In this document: in pieces, positions 56,611-64,000 of the stretch
Numbering within the stretch: position 1 is the first letter of the stretch
Layout: each line of letters opens with the position of its first letter
From: Cladosporium sp. IMV 00045
Taxonomy: Eukaryota; Ascomycota; Dothideomycetes; Cladosporiales; Cladosporiaceae
NCBI GenBank assembly: GCA_001931905.2
Contig: MSJI02000912.1
Span: 1 to 64,000 of the forward strand
Length of the DNA: 64,000 bases
Reading direction: 5' to 3'
Translations under genes and position numbers: made by a program
Notes under the pieces: model-generated
The model's database searches: none
What the model was told of the DNA's origin: nothing
What the model saw: only the letters and a program-made list of their open reading frames with translations

Positions 56611-57172
56611 ATGGGGGTTGAGATGGGGGGTTGTTGGACGGTAGTTTTCCAGAAGAAGAATCAAATACTTCGTTTAATCTCAAGGTCTTTCGTTCGAGGT
56701 CACGCTGGGAATGATTCGAACTAATTTCCACGAACCCTCGTCTCGTCAGGTCGAGCAAAAGTACAACACAGCAACCCCTCGCTCAAGCATGTTGCAATAA
56801 TCATTTTTTAAAATGTTTGATTTATTCTGTGTCGGGTATCTACATCGAATCGTACACTTATAATCGTCCCACAACAGCAGCGTGCGCTCGTATCACGGCA
56901 TGGGCGCTTGTGTGAACCCCCCATCCCATCCCATCGAACCCGTTATTTTTAGTTTTCCCCCAATAGCTCCGAAACTTTCTTCGTCCATCTCCAACGCTCA
57001 CGCAAGGTATCTCAAGATAGCAAAAACAAGAAAAAAGGCAATTGAGCAAACCAGCCCACCCCCCCACCCCCCAGAAACCCACCGATTGAAAACAAAACGC
57101 CCGGAATAGTACACAATGACGACGGACCAGAAGACCTGATCAGTCGAGAAACAGTTAAGGCGAGATAATCGC
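56611..57172. other. Convergent 3' region between the PAM2 gene and UBA2
   Basis: No gene seen in 562 bp; several poly-C and poly-A runs. Confidence 0.5.
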
Positions 57173-59239
57173 CTAGTCGTCGTAGATGAAGATCGCGCCT
57201 CCCCCCTCCCCAATTGAGGCTTGGACATCAGGCGCGTCAGCCTTGGAGCGTTTCTGCGCCGTTTCCATGCCTTCGTCGAGCTCGCGCTTGCGTTTCTCGC
57301 CGAGGCCGTCGGTGTTGGGCGTGCTGTCGTCCTGCAAACGGTGGCCGTTCGACGTCGGCGTCGCCTGTGCCTGTGTCTTCTGAGGCGCCTCGTCGAGGGG
57401 GATGATGTCAATGTCGTCGATGTCGGCGTGCGCGTTGATGTCGTCGGCGGTGACTTCTGGCTTGGGCTTTTGCGGGATCTGGAGGTCTGCGAGTTCGATT
57501 TGGGGAGAGCCGAAGTCTTCCAGGTGGGGCGTGGTGGTGAGGACGAGGTCGACGCGGGGTTCGTCGCTGTCGTCGCTGACGGTGATGAAGTCGCTGCTTG
57601 AGAGGCTGACTCCCAGCTCGGAGAGGGGGCGGTCGAGGTTCTCTTCGAGGTCTGGGTCGTAGATGATGCCGACGCTGGTGGAGATGGAGAGCTCCTCGCG
57701 GTTGTATTTGAGGGTCGTTTCCAATTCTGAGACGAGCTCCGATACGGTTGGCGAGGATTGCTTTGGCATGCGGAGACGGGCGTAAATCGGTGAGCAGACT
57801 GGGCAACGGGGATTGGGAGGGTGGAGTTTCTCGCTGGTGATGACTCGTTCTGTGCTTCTTGAGTTGAGAAAGACCATTCTCGATCCGCCGAGAGGGGGGT
57901 CGTCTTTCCCTGACAAGGTGACGGTTGGAAGGCTGTTGTTCGCGGTGGGCTTCGCCATGGCGTCACTCTTGCCGGTCTGGCTCTTCAAAACCTTGAACGA
58001 TTGCATGACCGAGAGACTGGCAGTGAGGGCGTTTGAAGTTGCGATAGCTGGGATGATATTGCCTGCCATCTGCTTGATTTCCCACTCGCTGTTGGTGGGG
58101 ATGCCGAAGATGTGTGACCTCAGATTGGCCGCTGAAGAGACGAAGTCCAAGGTATCCTTGTCGTCCTTGTCGAAATCGATCGTCTGCTCACCCGCCTGGA
58201 CGCGACTGCTGAGAATGTCCAAACTGTAACAGAAGACTGCCAAGTTCTCTTCAACAGACCAGACTCTCTGGTCTTGTACCGCGAGAGTCTGACCTACCTT
58301 AACAAGATCCGTGTCCGCTTTCAGGTCGTCGAATTTGAGAGACTCTGGCGGAGAGCGACTCTGCCACATTTCTGTCATTGATCGCAAGCGCTCAACATCA
58401 TCGTGGAAGACCTTGTCGAAAACAGCCTGCGCGAATTCGCTTGTGCCCATCAAGCTGCGGATCTTTTTCAATGCCTGTGCCTCTTCCCTAAGCTTGATAA
58501 CCTCTTCCGCGTTGTCGGCATCTGTGACTGCCACATCTGACGAGTCTTCCTCGCTTGTGCCAAAAAGCTCCGGGAAAAGATAAGACTTCGCCCAGACAAT
58601 GCAGTGAATAGGCTGGGATGGTGTGGATCTGATTGTGCAGATTGGGAAGCTCTTTTGCACAGGCTTTGCGTTGCAGTCGTAGCATTCGGTGACTCCTTTT
58701 TGGATGGCCTGGACCTGTCCGTTGAAGCCAGTGGTTCCGCTTTCGATCAGAGGAACATTGGCTGCCAGACACATGCGGTTGACGTGCTGTCGAGCCTTGA
58801 GGTTGTCCAGCGCATTGAAAACAATATCGAATCCAGCGTAGAAGTCGACATTATACTGTGCGTCGAAGATGTTGCCGTGATGAGCCTCGATGTTTGCCGC
58901 CTGATTGAACTGCCTCGCTGTTTCCTTCGCGACAATCGCCTTAGGCTTCTTGATGTGTTGCTTCCTGAAGAGGAATTGGCGATTGAGGTTGCTCAAGTCG
59001 ATGGTGTCCAGATCCACGAGAACGATGCCAGGTGCGCGCGCGAGAAGGGTAGGAACGAGCGCCTCCTCACTTGAATCGTTTGACTGAGTGTATCCCGTTC
59101 CGAAACCCGAGCAGACCAGATTCTTGAGGAGCTCGCAGCCAATGCCTCCTGCGCCAACCACCAGCACCCTGCTATCTTTGACGCGCTTTGCGAGCGGTAG
59201 ACCGAGCGCCTGGACCATACCGCGGTCTCTCTTCTGCAT
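57173..59239 (-). CDS. UBA2: SUMO-activating enzyme subunit 2 (E1)
   Basis: UBA2, with AOS1, adenylates SUMO and takes it as a thioester before passing it to UBC9 in the nucleus. An intronless 688-residue frame starts at MQKRDRGMVQALGL, matching the family N-terminus. It has the nucleotide loop VVGAGGIGCELLKN (27-40), DLDTIDLSNLNRQFLFR (77-92), zinc ligands CYDC (186-189) paired with RCPVC later, and the catalytic Cys201 in FPICTIRSTPSQPIHCIVWA. A C-terminal ubiquitin-like domain and a KRKRELDEGMETAQKRSK nuclear signal follow. A roughly 20-residue insert after residue 48 lies in a loop that varies in fungi. The frame stays open upstream into the N gap, but that part is not UBA2. Confidence 0.96.
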   Translation of the reverse strand: MQKRDRGMVQALGLPLAKRVKDSRVLVVGAGGIGCELLKNLVCSGFGTGYTQSNDSSEEALVPTLLARAPGIVLVDLDTIDLSNLNRQFLFRKQHIKKPKAIVAKETARQFNQAANIEAHHGNIFDAQYNVDFYAGFDIVFNALDNLKARQHVNRMCLAANVPLIESGTTGFNGQVQAIQKGVTECYDCNAKPVQKSFPICTIRSTPSQPIHCIVWAKSYLFPELFGTSEEDSSDVAVTDADNAEEVIKLREEAQALKKIRSLMGTSEFAQAVFDKVFHDDVERLRSMTEMWQSRSPPESLKFDDLKADTDLVKVGQTLAVQDQRVWSVEENLAVFCYSLDILSSRVQAGEQTIDFDKDDKDTLDFVSSAANLRSHIFGIPTNSEWEIKQMAGNIIPAIATSNALTASLSVMQSFKVLKSQTGKSDAMAKPTANNSLPTVTLSGKDDPPLGGSRMVFLNSRSTERVITSEKLHPPNPRCPVCSPIYARLRMPKQSSPTVSELVSELETTLKYNREELSISTSVGIIYDPDLEENLDRPLSELGVSLSSSDFITVSDDSDEPRVDLVLTTTPHLEDFGSPQIELADLQIPQKPKPEVTADDINAHADIDDIDIIPLDEAPQKTQAQATPTSNGHRLQDDSTPNTDGLGEKRKRELDEGMETAQKRSKADAPDVQASIGEGGGAIFIYDD

Positions 59240-59924
59240 GTTGGGCGGAGTTCTGATTTTGGTGGTGTTGAATCGGGGTATCGACTGGAGGGTTGCGCGA
59301 AGGCGAGGCGAGGATGTTTCCAGCGATGTTTCCAGCGCGCGCGGACACAATGATTGAGGTAGGGGTGCCGGCGCAAGGGTTGCACGTGATAGCACGAGTG
59401 AAGNNNNNNNNNNNNNNNNNNNNCCCTCTCTCCATGCTCTCTCGACTCTGAACCCAAATCGATGGTTGATAAGGCTGAGCTCGGTGTTGGAGAGCGGATC
59501 GAGGTCGTCGATGACTAGGTAGACTGGACTGTGTGATTTTTGGAATCTCATGAATTAGTGGCGGCGTATATCCCTGTCGATACACTGGACTGTTTTTGTT
59601 CTTTAAGAGAGTTCGTTCAGCTTGACAAAAAGCTCGAAGAGATTTGATGTTGATGTCCAAAAAGGGACTTGTCTGTACTCAGCTCATCCAGAGAGTGGTT
59701 TTCTACTCGATAAACAAGCTTGGTTCACGGGAGAAGGGGTCCTCGAATATTTCAAACGCTGAAATGGTAGTATGGTGTTATCGATCGACCGTTGTTGAAA
59801 AGACTCCCCCTCGTGAGACTGTCGCTCGTCATGCTCGTGTTGCGCTACCGTAGAGCAGGCATAGAACATGAATTTATAATGTTTGCACCTGCTGCTCACA
59901 TCATCAATTCCTTTGATAAGACCT
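59240..59924. other. UBA2 promoter region with assembly gap
   Basis: This contains the 20-N run at 59404-59423. No gene is supported. A 128-bp open stretch beyond the gap (59424-59551, minus) does not resemble UBA2. Confidence 0.5.
59404..59423. other. Assembly gap (20 N)
   Basis: Twenty N bases; the true length of the missing sequence is unknown. Confidence 0.99.
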
Positions 59925-59999
59925 GGTCGATTAGCTCAGTTGGTTTAGAGCGTGGTGCTAATAACGCCAAGGTCGCGAGTTCGACCCTCGTATTGACCA
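59925..59999 (+). tRNA. tRNA-Ile (AAT), intronless
   Basis: The cloverleaf has acceptor GGTCGAT/ATTGACC, D arm GCTC...GAGC and anticodon arm TGGTG-CTAATAA-CGCCA with anticodon AAT. The T arm is GCGAG TTCGACC CTCGT (one G-T pair), with discriminator A. TTCTTTTG follows as a weak Pol III terminator. Confidence 0.95.
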
Positions 60000-60838
60000 T
60001 ATTCTTTTGCTTTTGTCCCCGTCTGTCGAGACTTGTATCGAATGCCTCCAGGTAACGGATCAAGATCTGTTTGTCGAGACCAGAACAGTCTCGTAATCGA
60101 GACCGGATCTGATGCTATTCTGGTTCGATCTCATGCAATTCATTGGTGGATGACTTCAAGGGTCAATCGTTCATGGAGCTCGTAGTCTGTCTCACTACAG
60201 GCCCGCGGCATGATGTACACGTGGTTACGTTTGCCCACAGGGCCAAAGGGAACACCAAACGTTCTCCAATGGCCAAGACAAACCGGACCCGCAAGACCTC
60301 GAGGAATTTCCTTTACCCAGCAGGGAATATGTTGACTTCCATGTTCGAAGATTTCGGGGCCAGCAGCCAACAGTACTTCCCATCTGTGAGCTGAATCCAA
60401 TGATTGATTGCGAGTTCCGAGAGACTATTGATGGCAGTACGCGAATCGCCATCTCTGTTCTCTTGCGAGCACATCAGGACGTATCATAGAATCAATCGCA
60501 AGACAAAAGTTACTTCAATCCGGAGTAGTCGCACGACTTTTCGTCGAGTATCTCGTGTGAGCGATGCCGATGACTTTAGAGGATCATTTTGCTCGTATGC
60601 ATGTCGTCTCCCTTTGATGAGCCCTACGCGTGAAGCTTCACCCCACATGCCCGGCTCCACAAACGTCGTAGTCCTCCAGCTGCCATCAACAGCACACGAC
60701 ATAAGGTATTCGTGCATCCAACGCCGTACACTCGTAAAGACAGACCCCGAAGAAGCCTTTCAGTCGCTACCGTCCTGCCATCACGCTATGAGCTAGATGA
60801 AGTGATAAGAGGCTGCAGCCTCGACGATATCGAAACAC
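60000..60838. other. Intergenic region; duplicated segment starts near 60631
   Basis: No gene is seen. From 60631 on the sequence is homologous to 45019-45224. Confidence 0.6.
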
Positions 60839-62578
60839 ATGGCTTCTTCTAAAACTCCTGTCAGCACTGGTGCAGCTGAAGCATCCCGAACATCGCCCAA
60901 TGGCTCCTCTAGCCCAAGATCGTCCTCTAGCCCTCGTAGGAAATATACGCCTGAGCTGGACTCGGAGGACGATGAAGGGTCGTACGTGCTAGCGACCCCA
61001 GGGGAAGCGGAGGGTTATGAGATGAAAGAGTTGGGCGCTCGCAAAACAGGAAGCAGAACACAGGCTGTTGGCGGAGGGGAAGTGGAATCCGATTCGGAGG
61101 ATGAGGATGGCATCTGGGTGGACAGGACACACTCGCGTCGAACGAGCATACAGTCTTTCGAGCTCTACACGCCAGACGAAGAACGAGGTGTGAGGCGGAA
61201 ACTGGACACCCACCTTGTCTTGTTCACCGCGCTTCTTTACATGCTCTCGTTCCTCGATCGCAGCAATATCGGCAACGCGAAGCTGGCCGGCCTGAAAGAT
61301 GACCTCAGCCTAACCGACAGCCAGTACGAATGGCTACTGACCGCCTTCTACATCATGTACATCTTATTCGAATGGATGACGATCATGTACCAGCTGGTGC
61401 CGCCGCATATATATATCGCCATCTGCGTCTGCGCTTGGGGCGTGCTGGCTTCATTGCAGGCATTGGCGACTAGTTGGGGACACTTGATTGTTCTTCGAGC
61501 ACTGCTGGGAATTGGTGAAGCTGCCTTTGTCGGCATTCCAATTTATCTATCTTTCTTCTTCCGTCGTGAAGAACTGGCTTTCAGGACTGGTCTGTTCATC
61601 TCCGCAGCTCCTTTGGCGACGAGTTTTGCGAGCAGTCTGGCTTGGGCTATTATAAAGATGGGAAACAAGACTGGCATCGCGAGCTGGAGACTACTTTTCC
61701 TCATTGAAGGATTTCCAGCTGTGCTAGTTGCAGTGATGTGCTACTACTGGCTCCCAGACTCACCCTCAGACGCGCGCTGGCTGACCAGCCGACAACGCAA
61801 GATCGCAACATTGCGCCTCCGCAAGGAAACGGACGATGGGAGCGCCGCAGGCAAAAACGCCACCCTGCCACGCCACAAGAAGAAGTTCCAATGGCGCGAA
61901 GTGCTCAAAACCATGCGCGACCCGAAGTCCTGGCTCGCCGCTCTGATGTTCTTCTGCTGCAACGTCGCTTTCAGCAGCATGCCCGTCTTCCTCCCCACGA
62001 TCGTCAACTCCATGGGTTTCGACCCCGTTTCCTCGCAAGGACTCAGCGCACCGCCTTTCCTCTTCGCTTTTGTCGTCGTTCTGCTCACTGCGTATCTATC
62101 CGACCGCATGCAAAGCCGCAGCATCCCCATGATCTTCCACGCGTCCATGGCGTTTGGCGGGTACTTGTTCTTGTCCGTGGCGGGGTCTCTGAAAGTGCAA
62201 AGCCACGTGCTGCGGTATCTCGCCGTCTACCCGATCTGTTCGGGTTTCTTCTCCGCCGTTACGGTTATTAATACCTGGACTCTGAACAATCAGGCATCAG
62301 ACGAGGGGAAGAGCACCGGCATCGCGGTCATGAACATTGTCGGGCAAATGGGTCCTCTGGCCGGGACTAGATTGTACCCCGATGCCGAGGGGCCGTACTT
62401 CGTCAAGGGTATGTCGGTTTGTGCCATTTCGATGGGCATGGTGGCGGTTCTTGCGTTTGCGCTGAGGGTTGTGCTTTCTCGGGAGAATGCGCGGAGGGTT
62501 GGACGTTGGAAAGAGGCGGAGGGTGAAGGCCTTGTTGGGGGAGATGCGCAGGCGAAGGAGTTCGTGTATATGATATAG
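60839..62578 (+). CDS. MFS transporter, anion:cation symporter (ACS/Dal5-like), copy B
   Basis: This intronless 579-residue paralog of the transporter at 45225 has no length difference. All ACS motifs are kept (LDRSNIGNAKLAGL, GIGEAAFVGIPIYLSFF, WLPDSPSDARW). By hand comparison 20 residues differ. Eight of these fall in the hydrophilic N-terminal tail and four in the cytosolic loop after the sixth helix (KNATLPRH instead of KTSSVPRH). Membrane helices are almost unchanged; one notable change is Ile to Asn in VTVINTWTLNN. Both copies look functional. The 30-bp gap to the convergent factor gene mirrors copy A. Confidence 0.95.
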   Translation: MASSKTPVSTGAAEASRTSPNGSSSPRSSSSPRRKYTPELDSEDDEGSYVLATPGEAEGYEMKELGARKTGSRTQAVGGGEVESDSEDEDGIWVDRTHSRRTSIQSFELYTPDEERGVRRKLDTHLVLFTALLYMLSFLDRSNIGNAKLAGLKDDLSLTDSQYEWLLTAFYIMYILFEWMTIMYQLVPPHIYIAICVCAWGVLASLQALATSWGHLIVLRALLGIGEAAFVGIPIYLSFFFRREELAFRTGLFISAAPLATSFASSLAWAIIKMGNKTGIASWRLLFLIEGFPAVLVAVMCYYWLPDSPSDARWLTSRQRKIATLRLRKETDDGSAAGKNATLPRHKKKFQWREVLKTMRDPKSWLAALMFFCCNVAFSSMPVFLPTIVNSMGFDPVSSQGLSAPPFLFAFVVVLLTAYLSDRMQSRSIPMIFHASMAFGGYLFLSVAGSLKVQSHVLRYLAVYPICSGFFSAVTVINTWTLNNQASDEGKSTGIAVMNIVGQMGPLAGTRLYPDAEGPYFVKGMSVCAISMGMVAVLAFALRVVLSRENARRVGRWKEAEGEGLVGGDAQAKEFVYMI

Positions 62579-62607
62579 GAGCGTCTCAAATTCATCGTCA
62601 GTATATT

Positions 62608-64000
62608 TCACGTTGGCATTTGCCATCCAGGCGCTGGCGTCGATGAGTCGAATGGCCCTGCTTGGTCGTCTCGGCCAAAAGAGTAAACGGGATCTACATC
62701 GTCGGGCTGCATCCAAGAGCTCCAGTCGATCTCACCAGGTACATCGCTGGACTGGAAGCTACTGCTCGTAGGTTGAGAGCTTCCGCTTGCCGCTGCCTGC
62801 GTATAGGTACCCAGTGTCTCTGCGTGACGATCGATGGTTGCCTCGGGCGCAGAATTGTGCAAGTGTTGGAACAATATATGTGAATGTTGTAGCGAGGAAA
62901 CTGGTGCATTACCAGGAGGGGCATCAGAAATCACCCCACCAGTCTTCACCTCGTTCATTCGCCGAGAACTGAGCCTAGTCTCATTTAGAAGAGAACTCGA
63001 AGTCTGCGGCAGCTCGCCTCCCATTGAATTTTGAAAACGTTGTAGTTGCTGCTGCTGCTGCGGCGGCGGGCAGGCTGATATCTTCGTCTGAGGCATGTTG
63101 TCCGCAACAATGGGCGTGTCGACCTCCCGCGCCTGTGGATCTGAACTCGGGCTGAGTTGAGTGGCTGAACTATGAGGTGGCATATCACGTGGGAGTGATG
63201 GAGCCAAATCGTTGAAGCAATCTGACTGGGTAGGAGCTGCCATTTCAAAATGGTTGTGTCGCTGACGTTTGGCTGTTGGCTCGCCGAAAAGATATGAAAC
63301 GCTCCGAGCATTGACTCCCACAGGGTTTGCATATAATGGAGGCTCTGTAGCGCCAGTATGCTCTGATGACAAAGTGTTTGTAGAGGTCGAATCGTTCGAT
63401 GACGACTCTGATGTTCCTGCATTTGCGGTATGCTGACGGTCCATCGACATCGGAGTTTGACTGTTTCCTGAAATAAGGTCCAGAACACCTGGCACATGTC
63501 GCTCGATGCGACGAAGTAGTGCCGGCGTGGGTGGCACGCTTGCTCTCAGCAATTCTTCCAGAGCGTGCCTTAGTATGTCCATGATTTCGATATTCTCTTG
63601 CCTGCAGCTTTCAAGTTTACGCTCCAGACTCTTTTCAGTGTGCTGGCATGCCCTCAGGCTTGCTTCAAGTTCGACATTGGCGCGAGCAGCATCCTCAGCA
63701 ACAACCTCAAAAGCTTTTCTCGTGGAATTGCGTTGCCCTCTGTGCTTTACCACCTCAGCGCGCTCAAGTACTGTAGCATGTCAGCGACTGGATATCTGAG
63801 AATGAATGGTCCGTGATACACACTTAATTGAGGAACATCGAGAAGACGGCAAAGGTAAGTGAGCTCGCTTTGCTTACGATCATGAGATGATGGACTGCAA
63901 GATCCTAGTTCGACATGCCTTGGGTCATTACCAGGCAAATTCGCGGGCGCATTCTTGCATACTGGCACAACGCAGTAGAACCTGTCGCAATCATGATTCT
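62608..64000 (-). CDS. C2H2-type transcription factor, copy B (5' part beyond window)
   Basis: This is the paralog of the factor at 47007-49616, truncated by the window edge. Two exons are visible: 63824-64000 (partial) and 62608-63770, with a 53-bp intron. The first reads NHDCDRFYCVVPVCKNAP and then SHDRKQSELTYLCRLLDVPQ, matching copy A. The second contains AEVVKHRGQRNSTRKA, a long charged helix (ANVELEASLRACQHTEKSLE) that is longer than in copy A, IMDILRHALEELL, a Gln tract and the acidic end GEIDWSSWMQPDDVDPVYSF. The C-terminus has four extra residues after PAPG (WQMPT in place of the copy A stop). The zinc fingers should lie beyond position 64000. Divergence from copy A is far greater than for the neighbouring transporter. 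Confidence 0.85.

Larger units (their letters stand above)
60631..64000. repeat. Segmental duplication, copy B (runs off the window)
   Basis: Copy B is collinear with copy A (45019-48355): promoter, transporter on plus, factor gene on minus. The transporter coding parts differ by about 142 of 1,740 bases on hand count. The factor genes are much more diverged. Confidence 0.9.

Noticed and set aside
59240..59551. N-terminal extension of UBA2 through the N gap
   Set aside because: MQKRDRGMVQ at 59239 aligns with the family start; the extension is unlike UBA2 and crosses unknown sequence.
63845..63860. GC-AG intron in factor copy B (GCGAGC)
   Set aside because: Coding similarity to copy A continues past this point, so it is exon sequence.

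Overview
The window is nuclear DNA of a filamentous ascomycete (Pezizomycotina), most likely a Dothideomycete. The evidence is many short GT-AG introns (mostly 47-94 bp) with CTAAC or CTGAC branch sites, fungal-only families (PalB calpain, Zn2Cys6 regulator, WSC proteins, ACS-type MFS transporters) and a transposon carrying a RIP (repeat-induced point mutation) signature. Genes lie singly on both strands; there are no operons. All coordinates and splice sites were worked out by hand from the sequence.

0-11 kb: 5' end of eIF3a (TIF32, minus), G-protein gamma subunit (plus), elongin C (minus), a small mitochondrial protein (minus) and a conserved-looking unknown (minus), with long low-complexity intergenic stretches. 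11.3-13.6 kb: a 2.29-kb hAT DNA transposon with 8-bp target duplication and 10-bp terminal repeats; its transposase is ruined by RIP. 14.7-18.7 kb: a large secreted multi-WSC protein with a Ser/Thr stalk encoded by duplicated symmetric micro-exons. 19-26 kb: gene-poor, with an intron-containing tRNA-Lys, a small Ser-rich ORF, an SDR oxidoreductase and an initiator tRNA-Met gene whose D-stem is interrupted by a 56-bp insert that looks like a spliceosomal intron.

27-45 kb: compact housekeeping region with mitochondrial RNA polymerase, Zn2Cys6 regulator, VOC/glyoxalase protein, PalB/Rim13 calpain, peroxisomal-type carrier, small mitochondrial membrane protein, TMA16 and EXO1. 45-49.6 kb and 60.6-64 kb: two copies of a segmental duplication, each an ACS-type MFS transporter (plus) converging on a C2H2 zinc-finger factor (minus). 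Between them: a two-TM membrane protein, a 4E-T-like eIF4E-binding protein, a PAM2-motif protein in the same frame directly behind it, UBA2 (with a 20-N gap in its promoter region) and tRNA-Ile.

The most unusual item is the initiator tRNA. Removing the GT...AG insert exactly restores a fully paired initiator tRNA with intact Pol III boxes and terminator. Next are the eIF4E-binding/PAM2 gene pair separated by a single in-frame stop, the duplicated transporter/regulator cassette, the symmetric micro-exon array of the WSC gene and the hAT element whose ends escaped RIP.
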